A stretch of 64,000 nt of DNA from Spirosoma endbachense (GTDB taxonomy: Bacteria; Bacteroidota; Bacteroidia; Cytophagales; Spirosomataceae), in assembly GCF_010233585.1 (NCBI RefSeq), contig NZ_CP045997.1, positions 8,640,682 through 8,704,681 on the forward strand, given 5' to 3'. The first letter of the stretch is position 1. Each line of letters starts with the position of its first letter. This document shows, one piece after another, positions 34,487-42,869 of the stretch. The translations under genes and the position numbers were made by a program. The notes beneath the pieces are model-generated. The model was not told where the DNA came from and did not search any database. It saw only the letters and a program-made list of their open reading frames with translations.

Positions 34487-36003
34487 ACCATTGTGGCTCC
34501 TTCTTGTTCAGGCTGACGGTATTTAAGCCAAAATCGCTGGAGAAGCTTAAGCTCATAAGGAAAATAAAAAAAATTGGTATTATACCTTGCCTTCGATAAT
34601 AAAGAAACCATTTTTCGTTGTAAGTTACTCAACTTTATATCTTGTACGGTAGGATAGCGTGCATTCAATACCACTTCAAAATCTCGAATTTTATCAATCA
34701 TCTTTGAAGTGAGCCAGGGCGTTAGTGGATTTTTACGCAAATCAAAACCTTTCCATTCTTGAGCCAACCAATCTTCCAGTTTTTCTGGAAACTGGAAGCC
34801 AGTTGCTTTAACTTTCTCATATAATTCACTACCCTCAGTAAGCACGGGACTATAGACATAGATGATAATCTCAGTCAATGGATTAGCTTTCTTAACTTGT
34901 TTTATAAATTCGATATCTTCGTTAATCATCGCCATCACCTGATCAGGTGTTTCAGCGGGAAAGCCTAATACGAATGAATATTCAGGGATTATATTAAATT
35001 GGCCAAGCCTTTCGGCAAAACTAATCATCTGAGCCGCATTTTGGGTTCCGCCTTTATCAATTGCTTTAAGCATTTCCTCATTGCCAGTTTCAGCGCCTAA
35101 AAAGATCATTCTGCATCCGGCCTTACTCATATAAGCCAACGTCTCATCTGAGAACTTATCCAGGGTATCAATACGAGCCTCACCCCACCATGTAATATTT
35201 TCGGTTTCGATCAATTTGCAGAAAGCTATTATTCTTCTTTCCGACACAAAAAAATTATTATCACAAAATTCAACCGAATCAATTCCGTACTTATCTTTTA
35301 AATATTTAACATTCTGATATAGTCTCTCAGCCGATTCTCCCTTCCATCGAGCTTCAAATATTGGTACAATACCACAGAAAGAGCACGTAAATGGGCAGCC
35401 AAAACTACTATGGTATAACGTGGTTTTTTTCCCTAAATATGTTCGCCCAAAATAAGATCGTATAGGGTAAAACTTATCAAGTTCATGATATGGAAGCGTC
35501 TGTAACGAATCCATATCGATCGATGTGATTTTGCGCGTTTTAATGGCTTTATCATTTTCTTTAAAAATTAAGTTATTTATTGTACGTAAATCAAGTGATT
35601 TCTCCAAAGTATCCAGTAAAGCTGGAAATGCTAAATCGCCTATTCCATTGACAATGTAGTCTATATATCCCGACTCCATGCAAACCTGATATTGGTTGGA
35701 TGCGAAATATCCACCCCAAATAGTAATTATATGAGGATATTCTAATTTAATTTTTTTAGTAAATGGAATAGCTTGCCGCAATTGCGGGCCAGGCATAACA
35801 GTACATCCAAAATATTTAAATTCTCCTGTATCTAAGAGCGTTTTTATTTTCTTCCAGGGATCATCTTCGCGGTTTCCGTCAATTATAACAAACTCATGTT
35901 TACCATAGATCGACGCTGCAACTTGCAGGATCGAAAGCGGAATCCTGGCCTTATATTTAGTTACAAGCGGGTTAAAGAGAATGATTTTATGTTTGGTTTC
36001 CAT
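34483..36003 (-). CDS. B12-binding domain radical SAM enzyme (copy 2)
   Basis: A 506-residue radical SAM protein of the BchE-like class. Residues about 1-150 form a Rossmann-like cobalamin-binding domain (IILFNPLVTKYKARIPLSIL, FGCTVMPGPQLRQ, ITIWGGYFAS, YIVNGIGD), in which I do not see the DxHxxG cobalt-ligand motif. The iron-sulfur motif CxxxCxxC is at Cys203, Cys207 and Cys210 (FGCPFTCSFCGI). Then EFCDNNFFVSERRI, GAETGNEEMLKAIDKGGT and EYSFVLGFPAETPDQV of the TIM barrel. The last 120 residues are a basic helical tail. Such enzymes carry out C-methylation, ring closures or other radical steps. The downstream methyltransferase overlaps it. Confidence 0.88.
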   Translation of the reverse strand: METKHKIILFNPLVTKYKARIPLSILQVAASIYGKHEFVIIDGNREDDPWKKIKTLLDTGEFKYFGCTVMPGPQLRQAIPFTKKIKLEYPHIITIWGGYFASNQYQVCMESGYIDYIVNGIGDLAFPALLDTLEKSLDLRTINNLIFKENDKAIKTRKITSIDMDSLQTLPYHELDKFYPIRSYFGRTYLGKKTTLYHSSFGCPFTCSFCGIVPIFEARWKGESAERLYQNVKYLKDKYGIDSVEFCDNNFFVSERRIIAFCKLIETENITWWGEARIDTLDKFSDETLAYMSKAGCRMIFLGAETGNEEMLKAIDKGGTQNAAQMISFAERLGQFNIIPEYSFVLGFPAETPDQVMAMINEDIEFIKQVKKANPLTEIIIYVYSPVLTEGSELYEKVKATGFQFPEKLEDWLAQEWKGFDLRKNPLTPWLTSKMIDKIRDFEVVLNARYPTVQDIKLSNLQRKMVSLLSKARYNTNFFYFPYELKLLQRFWLKYRQPEQEGATMV

Positions 36004-36055
36004 ACTAGCCAGGCTGTTTCAAATTTAAAGAGTCATTTGTTGCTCGTGTTTAACG

Positions 36056-36742
36056 CTAATCTCGTTCATAAGTCAAAACGGATAGTTTGAACAAAAAATA
36101 CCATTCACCCTTGTCTTTCTTTTCCAATATTTTCTGCCATGAATATCCGCCTTTAATAGCCAATTGATTAATTCTGCCGATGTCACAATCTTCAGAAAGA
36201 ACCATAATTGCACAACCATCGCTTTCCAAGAAATTCGTCATTTGGCTAAATAACTTACTGAAATACTCAAAGTTTCTACCACAAAACCAAGCCTTTTCAG
36301 TATCATTTTTCGGATCTTTAGGATAATAAGGTGGGTTTATTAGGATCAGATCAAATTTTCTATTAGCCATATTTTCAAATAAATCGGAATGGATAACTTC
36401 TATTAATGCACTATTTAAATGTGCATTTTTCTTAACAGTATCACAAGCCAATTTACTGATATCCGAAGCAGTAGTCAAAGCACTACATCTTGCCATGCTG
36501 ATTGAAAGTAATCCAGATCCAGCCCCCAATTCCAGCGTTTTTAAGTTTTTTATTGATTGTCTCTCAATAAAGCCAAGTAGTATCTTAGTGCTTGAAAATA
36601 AAGTAGGATGGAATACTCCGCTTGGGATCACTAAGCGAAGACCATTAATTTTTATTTTTCGTTCTTTCGATAAATAATATTTAGTCACTGGAATTAATAC
36701 CCAATTACCTAAATTTTTATATATTTTTCTCAGGTAAATCAT
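36056..36742 (-). CDS. HemK-like SAM methyltransferase (NPPY type)
   Basis: Called from the ATG at 36742 (MIYLRKIYKNLGNW), giving 228 residues and a 31-base gap from the upstream gene; an earlier in-frame ATG at 36814 would overlap that gene by 41 bases. The SAM motif is TLELGAGSGLLSISMA, and LILINPPYYPKDP is an NPPY motif, which in this superfamily holds a planar nitrogen such as an amide or an adenine N6. The overall size is close to the PrmC/HemK group. However, in this operon the target need not be a protein or DNA; a nitrogen or other group on a small molecule is possible. Fourth methyltransferase in the cluster, and the only one with NPPY. Confidence 0.8.
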   Translation of the reverse strand: MIYLRKIYKNLGNWVLIPVTKYYLSKERKIKINGLRLVIPSGVFHPTLFSSTKILLGFIERQSIKNLKTLELGAGSGLLSISMARCSALTTASDISKLACDTVKKNAHLNSALIEVIHSDLFENMANRKFDLILINPPYYPKDPKNDTEKAWFCGRNFEYFSKLFSQMTNFLESDGCAIMVLSEDCDIGRINQLAIKGGYSWQKILEKKDKGEWYFLFKLSVLTYERD

Positions 36743-36773
36743 ATTATCATGTCTATTAATTTTTAATATATAA

Positions 36774-37580
36774 TCAAAACTCTTTCTTTCTAAAGGTGAT
36801 GATATAGTAATCACCCATATACTTAAAGGGAAAAATACCGCGATATTTGTCTTCTAGAAATTTTAAGGTTTTCCATAATTTAGAATACGCATTTGGAAAG
36901 GTTTCCATGTAGGAGGGCGGGACGATTGTACAAATTCCTTCAATGCTGAGCAAGTCAAAATTATTTTTTAAATTCTTTATTACAAAAGATGGTCGATAAT
37001 ACCAACACAAAAAATGGACGCCTTCTATATGTGCCTTTGCTCCTTTCTTCGCAAACAATCGGCGAAAAGCAACTTTAAAGTTTCCTCTCAGAACTTGTAA
37101 AAACTCCCATAAACAGAAGGGAGGCATTATAACTAATGTAACAATTCCATTTGGCTTTAATAAAGGGGCAAACGATGCCAGTACTTTATCGAGCTGATTG
37201 GTACAATTTAATCCTCCAAAGTTTGAAAATATTGCATCAAAAGGACCTTTAGTAGTCAAGCTAGCCAATTCTAAAAATGAAATTTGCTCATGAGTAATTG
37301 ATTTGATTAAGTGTAAAGCGGAAACTTTTTGTTTTAACTGGCGTAACATCCCTTCTGAAATATCAGTAGCATGGACTAAATAGCCTTTTCGGGCAAAATG
37401 AATGGAATCTTGTCCAGTACCAGCGTTTAGTTCTAAAATTTTGTATCCAGATTTTATATGTCTTTCAAAATGCGAACGAGTAGCTTCTCGTTTATAAGTA
37501 ACAATTACATTGTTAGCGTATGTCTCATCAAAAGAGGCAGATTGTTTGTCAAACGCCATTTTAGCTTCTTGATTTACCAT
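36774..37580 (-). CDS. Class I SAM-dependent methyltransferase
   Basis: A 268-residue methyltransferase; Met8 (MAFDKQSASFDETY) may be the true start, as that is the common opening of this group. Motif I is ILELNAGTGQDSIHFA (about residues 48-63, with Asn in place of the second Gly), followed by VHATDISEGMLRQL and FDAIFSNFGGLNC. After the Rossmann fold comes a 100-residue region rich in aromatic and basic residues (FRRLFAKKGAKAHIEGVHF, FCLWEFLQVLRGNF), which could face a lipid or aromatic substrate. Seven bases separate it from the upstream methyltransferase. Confidence 0.85.
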   Translation of the reverse strand: MVNQEAKMAFDKQSASFDETYANNVIVTYKREATRSHFERHIKSGYKILELNAGTGQDSIHFARKGYLVHATDISEGMLRQLKQKVSALHLIKSITHEQISFLELASLTTKGPFDAIFSNFGGLNCTNQLDKVLASFAPLLKPNGIVTLVIMPPFCLWEFLQVLRGNFKVAFRRLFAKKGAKAHIEGVHFLCWYYRPSFVIKNLKNNFDLLSIEGICTIVPPSYMETFPNAYSKLWKTLKFLEDKYRGIFPFKYMGDYYIITFRKKEF

Positions 37581-37587
37581 TGCGTTT

Positions 37588-38385
37588 TCAACATTTTTTT
37601 AAATTTAATGCCATTATAAGATAGCCTGCCATTATCTTTTGAGTCGGTTGATGCTTCAGATCTGTTTCTTTAAATAGTAGAAACTCTTTTTGCAGGAATA
37701 ATTTCCCATAAACGGCACCAAGAAGTGAAAATAGTTTTGATAACCATTCGTTAAAATTTTTCTTGCGTTTAAACTCCTTCAAATTATCAACCTCTTCTAT
37801 TTTCAGAATGTCAAATTGATTTGCGATTAATAACAATTTCCAATCTCTCAAATATGCATAGGTCGAGTTAGATTGAATAATACCAAATTTATCTTTTACG
37901 CGGCCATTAAACTGATGTATAGTTTCAGGCAATGTGCTTTCTAACCAGATTGTTTCGTTAAGTAGTAATTTTCCCGACGGCTTTAAGATCCGATTGAATA
38001 AAGAAATAATAGTTTGTAGTGACTCATCATCCTGTATTCCTAAAACAGATTCTACATAAATCTTATCAAAATAACTATCGGCAACATCATTAAACTGAGT
38101 TTCCACTATTTTTTCAATAACCGCCTGCTTATCTAATTGGCAAAATTTAAGTCTATCTATTGCCTTTACTATCATTAAATCTGATACATCAATACCATAA
38201 AATTTTGTTTGTTTATATCTAGATATTAGCTTTATTAACGTTGCTCCTGTACCTATGCCAAATTCTAATATTTTTTCACCAGGTTGACAGTCAAGCCAAT
38301 CTATTAGATGCTCCGTAGCCAGTTCACCTTTCGCATGAAGGAAGGACCTATGTATTTCGGCGAAATAATCTAATAGCTGGCTCAT
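37588..38385 (-). CDS. Class I SAM-dependent methyltransferase
   Basis: A 265-residue methyltransferase. Motif I is KILEFGIGTGATLIKLI (about residues 38-54), with FYGIDVSDLMIVKAIDRL and YFDKIYVESVLGIQD, and LKPSGKLLLNETIWLE as the post-motif strand. The N-terminal YFAEIHRSFLHAKGELATEH segment and a basic C-terminus recall methyltransferases acting on prenyl-lipid or fatty substrates, but this is not enough to assign one. It lies 14 bases after the first radical SAM gene. Confidence 0.85.
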   Translation of the reverse strand: MSQLLDYFAEIHRSFLHAKGELATEHLIDWLDCQPGEKILEFGIGTGATLIKLISRYKQTKFYGIDVSDLMIVKAIDRLKFCQLDKQAVIEKIVETQFNDVADSYFDKIYVESVLGIQDDESLQTIISLFNRILKPSGKLLLNETIWLESTLPETIHQFNGRVKDKFGIIQSNSTYAYLRDWKLLLIANQFDILKIEEVDNLKEFKRKKNFNEWLSKLFSLLGAVYGKLFLQKEFLLFKETDLKHQPTQKIMAGYLIMALNLKKC

Positions 38386-38399
38386 TGATTTGTCACGTA

Positions 38400-39824
38400 T
38401 TATCCTTCATTTAGAAGCATCTTCATTCTTTGATTACTTAGTTGCACTCTTATCAATTGGTAAGGAAACTTTAGCAATGATAGCATTGGCATTTTCCTCC
38501 AGCTCTTTATTGTCTTCTCTTTTTGGTAAAACCGATGTGTATACTCATATAACTGTCTATAGAACTTCGTCGAATAAGTAGCCTTGTACATCATGCATAA
38601 ATCGTCCGAATTCTCCCAGTTTCGTTTCTTTTCAAATTGGGCTTTCACTCTTTCATAAAAGCCCGTTCCCGGCAAAGGATATGAAATCGAAATCCCTATA
38701 TCATCCGGCATTAATTTCTTTACCATTAATAGCGTTTTCTGAATATCCGCCCATTGCTCACCTAGGTATCCATACTGCAAAAAGAATGCCACCTTAACTC
38801 CTTTCCGCTGTAGCAATTGAGTAGATTTTTCAATTTCTTCTATCGTAATTCCCTTATCCATTGCATCCAGTATTTTTTGAGATCCACTTTCTGCCCCAAT
38901 CCATACCTCGTCAAGTCCTGCCTCAATTAGGTCTTGAATAGTATTCTCTTTTAATAACAAATCTGCTCTCGATTGAATTTTTAACCTAATTTCTAATTTC
39001 TGCACTTGCACTATCTCCTTAAATTCCTTGACCCAGCCTGGTTTTAAGCCAAATATATCATCACTAATCCAAAAATGCGCAGCCCCTTTCTTCACTAATA
39101 TAGTTAATTCATCAACTACATTTTGTGGTGATCTGGAATTATATCGATTACCATAAATCGGTTTTGCGCACCAGTTACATTTAAATGGACAGCCACGGGT
39201 GGTAGCAATATTCAATGAAAAATATCCCTGCGATTTCATCCAAATATGCTCATAGTCGCTCAATTGAATTAAATCCCAAGCAGGAGTTGGATAAGTATCT
39301 AAAGCCGGAGTACTATTTTTTGGCTGCACACTTATTATCTCTTCTTCTTTCAAAAATGCAATACCTTTGAATTTATCAAGGTCTTTTAGGTCATTTTCGA
39401 GTATGTCTTGTAGTGTTTGCTCGGCTTCACCCAGCAAAATTATATCTGCGCCAACCTTTAGGTATTTTTCAAAGTGGTCAGTTGCATCTGCGCTATTGAC
39501 TATTATTTTACAATCTGCTGCTTTCCCTAAGTTAATTAACTCAAAACAGGCTTCTCGCATCACAGTGAGGCACATTTTGCTTAGGTAGTTAAAGTTATCA
39601 TCAAAAATTATCAGATAATCGGGTCGAAAATTTTCAAGTTTTGATTTTATTCCCAAAGTTGTTTCAACGAGGCTAGCATCAAATAAATCAACTTCATAGC
39701 CTAGTTCGCGCATTATAGCAGCGGCTAGTATTGTTCCATATGGTGGATAAGGCTTCTGCGCTTTCCACTGCTTCTTGTCAAAGCGATAAAAATAAGTATT
39801 TGCAAATAGTATTTTCTTTTTCAT
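38400..39824 (-). CDS. B12-binding domain radical SAM enzyme (copy 1)
   Basis: A 474-residue radical SAM protein. The N-terminal 150 residues form a cobalamin-binding-type Rossmann domain (KILFANTYFYRFD, PYPPYGTILAAAIMRELGY, DYLIIFDDNFNYLSKM, GADIILLGEAEQTL), again without an obvious DxHxxG. The CxxxCxxC cluster site is Cys212, Cys216, Cys219 (TTRGCPFKCNWCAKP). Later: FWISDDIFGLKPGW, VWIGAESGSQKILDAMDKG and ISISYPLPGTGFYERV, typical of the BchE/HpnR-like class. It differs clearly from copy 2 in sequence, so the two probably catalyse different steps. It follows the nucleotidyltransferase gene by 8 bases. Confidence 0.88.
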   Translation of the reverse strand: MKKKILFANTYFYRFDKKQWKAQKPYPPYGTILAAAIMRELGYEVDLFDASLVETTLGIKSKLENFRPDYLIIFDDNFNYLSKMCLTVMREACFELINLGKAADCKIIVNSADATDHFEKYLKVGADIILLGEAEQTLQDILENDLKDLDKFKGIAFLKEEEIISVQPKNSTPALDTYPTPAWDLIQLSDYEHIWMKSQGYFSLNIATTRGCPFKCNWCAKPIYGNRYNSRSPQNVVDELTILVKKGAAHFWISDDIFGLKPGWVKEFKEIVQVQKLEIRLKIQSRADLLLKENTIQDLIEAGLDEVWIGAESGSQKILDAMDKGITIEEIEKSTQLLQRKGVKVAFFLQYGYLGEQWADIQKTLLMVKKLMPDDIGISISYPLPGTGFYERVKAQFEKKRNWENSDDLCMMYKATYSTKFYRQLYEYTHRFYQKEKTIKSWRKMPMLSLLKFPYQLIRVQLSNQRMKMLLNEG

Positions 39825-39832
39825 AAATCAAT

Positions 39833-40747
39833 TTATATACATGAACTCTGTTCAATGCCTTCAAAATATTTTTTCATTATTTTAGGATATTTATCCGTAA
39901 TATGCGATTTGGCAACATGCCTTTGTAGGTCTATGTAGTAATGTGAGTATTCGAAAAGCTTCGATTCAAATTTTTTCTTTCTTTTTTTAATTGAATAATT
40001 TAAAAGCCATTTATCAAGCCAATTCCCAAAGGCATTGTTAAAGCAAAATTCAATACTTCTTTGTATGAAAGAAAAATTTTTTGAAATATCATTCTTTGGC
40101 ATCAGAGGATATTTTGGAAAATAATTATTAGTCCACTCATTCTCTTGCAGCATATTTTTGTAATAATTATATCCCAATAAAGGAATTAACGTTTTAATTT
40201 CAATTGCGGTATATAAGCTCTGCTCCTCTATTAATAGGTGTTCACTATCAATCAAATAATTGTAGCAGAAATATTTTGAGCTATTTAATAAAAATGTATG
40301 TCTGAATACACTACAAAACAAATGAGCAATCCATAGGCGTTCAGGCTCTGTAATTATAAAAAAATCAATATCACTATTTTCATCCATACAATCTTTAGAA
40401 ATAGAACCTGACAGAAAAACTGCTCTAATAAATGGAAAATGAGCTATTACCCTAGTAATAATCCTAGCTCGATTTATGAAAATATCTGCCCGCTTATTCC
40501 TTTTTTTTCTATTTTCAATTATTTTATTATCGTTATGCAACGTATAGAAATCTTCTATTAAAAATATCTTTTTCTCGCTCCTTAGATTTATTAGGCATGT
40601 TTCTAATTGACTAATGTCAATTTTCCCCCTTTCGTAAATCTCTTTTTTTGTAAGCGGATAATTAAATATATTAGCATAAACAAGGATATTTAAAGTTTCT
40701 TGTTTATGTGTACTTTGATCCACAGTCTCATTTCCTACAAGTTCCAT
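39833..40747 (-). CDS. Winged-helix plus nucleotidyltransferase-domain protein (first gene of the operon)
   Basis: A 304-residue protein. Residues about 15-75 look like a winged helix (ETLNILVYANIFNYPLTKKE, LINLRSEKKIFLIEDFYTL). Residues about 105-180 hold a DNA polymerase beta-type nucleotidyltransferase core: FLSGSISKD (Gly114-Ser115) with DENSDIDFFII, giving metal-binding Asp126 and Asp128. The C-terminal 100 residues are helical, with a very basic KKRKKKFESK stretch. It could adenylylate or guanylylate a small molecule, lipid or protein. Proteins of this kind are seen with radical SAM genes, but I know of no proven function. First gene after a 458-base AT-rich gap. Confidence 0.8.
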   Translation of the reverse strand: MELVGNETVDQSTHKQETLNILVYANIFNYPLTKKEIYERGKIDISQLETCLINLRSEKKIFLIEDFYTLHNDNKIIENRKKRNKRADIFINRARIITRVIAHFPFIRAVFLSGSISKDCMDENSDIDFFIITEPERLWIAHLFCSVFRHTFLLNSSKYFCYNYLIDSEHLLIEEQSLYTAIEIKTLIPLLGYNYYKNMLQENEWTNNYFPKYPLMPKNDISKNFSFIQRSIEFCFNNAFGNWLDKWLLNYSIKKRKKKFESKLFEYSHYYIDLQRHVAKSHITDKYPKIMKKYFEGIEQSSCI

Positions 40748-41205
40748 AGATTGTATTGAAAATAATTTACTTAATCAGAATCATGTCAAAGCGAATTTGT
40801 AGGCAAATAACTTGCCTTTCTCTCTACTTAAAATACAGACCAAACATGTGTAAAAATCATTAGGAGCTGTTCATTATTTACTCCCAATACGGAGTGACAA
40901 AGCTAAGGGTTGCGTATTAATAAAAAATTAATCCTCCTCCAAAATGTCACTTTTTTCTATATCTTCAATGCTTTATAAATGAATAATTAAAATCAATATG
41001 TTACTTTAATTTAAGTATATTATGGGTTACTCTTAATCATTGACTTATCTTTATAATTAATTACATTAATAATACCTTTATTAAGTCATTTCACGATTTT
41101 ATGACAATAACTTTAAGCACAAAAAAACATCGGACTACCAAATGGTTATCCGATGTCGAAACTAAATAAACAAAACAAAAACACAAGTACTCCTTATAGT
41201 GTCTC
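40748..41205. other. AT-rich gap with operon promoter and efflux terminator
   Basis: No credible gene in 458 bases. Its right part holds the terminator of the efflux operon (41127-41156); its left part must hold the promoter for the nucleotidyltransferase/radical SAM operon. The composition change back to that of the flanks occurs near its right end. Confidence 0.65.
41120..41156 (-). terminator. Terminator of the efflux operon
   Basis: ACATCGGA (41127-41134) pairs with TCCGATGT (41149-41156), with an inner ACCA/TGGT pairing, and the - strand continues into T7 (41121-41127). It lies 50 bases beyond the emrB-like stop codon. Confidence 0.85.
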
Positions 41206-42762
41206 CTATTCCATAACCATCTCGGTATGGGCAGACGCTTCGATTTTCTTACCAATGAACAACAGTAGCAGTGGCACACAAATCAGGAAGAATCCGCCGA
41301 TAATCAGGAAGGCATCGGCATAGGTCATAACAAGTGCCTGTTTGATAACAGCACCCTGGATTACCCCATATGCTTTACCTGTTGCCGTCATTAAGGCATC
41401 GCCCTTAGACAGAAACAAGCCCGTATATTGACGAATTCGGTCAACTGATAATGGATTGTAGATGGATACATTATCCGACAATCGTGACGCATGAAATACG
41501 GTCCGTGTTGATATATACGTTGTCATGATGGCGGTTCCGAAAGTTCCGCCTAACTGACGAATCATACCTGTGAGAGCCGAGCCCTGAGGAATTTCAATGT
41601 TTTTCAGATCAGCCAGGGTTATGGTTGTCAGCGGAATAAAAATCAACCCCATACCAACACCCCGAATAATGAGTGGCCAGAAGAAATAATCGGGACCAGC
41701 CTCCAGGCTAATTGCCGACAAATCGAAACAGAATCCGAAGAACATCAGAAAACCAATGGCGGCATACCAGATTGGCGAGATGTAGTTTTTACTAAGCAAC
41801 CCGCCAACAACGGGCATCATTAAACCCGTTGCAATTGAACCCGGCATTAGCAATAATCCGGTCTGGCTGGCAGTGAACCCCAGAATGGTCTGGCAGAAAA
41901 CCGGAATGATAAAGACGGATGCAAACAGCCCAAAACCCAGGATAAAGTTAAACAATGTACCAACCGCAAATCGACGCTGGAGCAGTAGTCTCAAGTCGAG
42001 TATGGGCAGTTTTACGGCAAGTTGCCGCCAGATAAACCCAATCAGGCCAACAGCAGCGGCAATAGACATGCCTACAATGAAACTCGAATCGAACCAGTCT
42101 TTTTCCTCGCCTTTTTCCAGAATAATTTGTAAGCCACCGATTCCCATCGTCAGGAGTATCAGGGCCAGCCAGTCCATCTTACCCGCCACCATCTTCTCGG
42201 CGGGTTCTTTAATGTAGGTGTACGTTAGGAATGTGGCCAGTATTCCAAACGGAATATTGATGTAAAATACCCAGTTCCACGACAGGTTGTCGGTAATGTA
42301 TCCGCCAAGAGTTGGTCCAATTGAGGGACCAATGATGACCCCCATCCCGAAGATCGCGTTGGCAATGCCCAGATCTTCTTTCGGGAAGGTCTGAATCAGA
42401 ATGGATTGGGCTGTTGTTAGCAAACCTCCTCCACCGATACCCTGTACAACCCGGAAAAAGACCAGTTCCCAAACGTTGGTCGAGGTACCACAAAATACCG
42501 ATGCAACCGTAAAGAGAATAATCGAAGCGGCAAAATAATTCCGGCGACCCAGTTTGGCTGTCAGCCAGCCCGACATGGTGATCATCACGGCACTGGCAGC
42601 TGCATACCCCGTAACAACCCAGCTAATATCGCCCAGTGATGCGCCGAGATTGCCCATCATCTGGTTCAGCGTAACGTTAACAATCGATGAGTCAATTGTT
42701 TGCAATAGGGCGGCTGTCGTTACCGTAAGTACGACGATCCATTTATCAAATCCTAACTTCAT
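41206..42762 (-). CDS. emrB: DHA2-family MFS multidrug efflux protein (EmrB/QacA-like)
   Basis: A 518-residue inner-membrane exporter with about fourteen helices. Family motifs: TIDSSIVNVTLNQMMGNL (helix 1, motif D1), AAASAVMITMSGWLTAKLGRR (motif A region), FFRVVQGIGGGGLLTTAQSI (motif B), and GPSIGPTLGGYITDNLSWNW (motif C). It pumps hydrophobic compounds with protons, linked by the HlyD-like protein and TolC to the outside. Last gene of marR-tolC-emrA-emrB. The 107-base gap in front holds a 15-bp inverted repeat. Confidence 0.94.
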   Translation of the reverse strand: MKLGFDKWIVVLTVTTAALLQTIDSSIVNVTLNQMMGNLGASLGDISWVVTGYAAASAVMITMSGWLTAKLGRRNYFAASIILFTVASVFCGTSTNVWELVFFRVVQGIGGGGLLTTAQSILIQTFPKEDLGIANAIFGMGVIIGPSIGPTLGGYITDNLSWNWVFYINIPFGILATFLTYTYIKEPAEKMVAGKMDWLALILLTMGIGGLQIILEKGEEKDWFDSSFIVGMSIAAAVGLIGFIWRQLAVKLPILDLRLLLQRRFAVGTLFNFILGFGLFASVFIIPVFCQTILGFTASQTGLLLMPGSIATGLMMPVVGGLLSKNYISPIWYAAIGFLMFFGFCFDLSAISLEAGPDYFFWPLIIRGVGMGLIFIPLTTITLADLKNIEIPQGSALTGMIRQLGGTFGTAIMTTYISTRTVFHASRLSDNVSIYNPLSVDRIRQYTGLFLSKGDALMTATGKAYGVIQGAVIKQALVMTYADAFLIIGGFFLICVPLLLLFIGKKIEASAHTEMVME

Positions 42763-42781
42763 AGTGCCAAAGGTTTACGGT

Positions 42782-42862
42782 TTACAGTATTCCGTTAACG
42801 AGCGTCCAGCTCGACCAATAAGAAACATCAGTCAAGCAAAACCGGTAAACGGAATACTGTAA
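42782..42862. repeat. Inverted repeat between emrA and emrB
   Basis: TTACAGTATTCCGTT (42782-42796) returns as its exact complement AACGGAATACTGTAA (42848-42862), with 51 bases between. It fills the intercistronic space of the efflux operon, in the same way as the longer repeat between uxaA and uxaC. A mRNA stem-loop is likely. Confidence 0.75.
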
Positions 42863-42869
42863 GTCGGTT

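Noticed and set aside
36056..36742. Peptide-release-factor methyltransferase (prmC) as the identity of the NPPY gene
   Set aside because: The NPPY motif fits the superfamily, but it lies in a specialised operon, no release-factor gene is near, and the N-terminal PrmC helical domain is not evident.
31188..41205. A prophage, integrative element or insertion sequence as cause of the AT-rich island
   Set aside because: No integrase, transposase, terminal inverted repeats, direct repeats or tRNA were seen at either edge; transfer is inferred from composition only.
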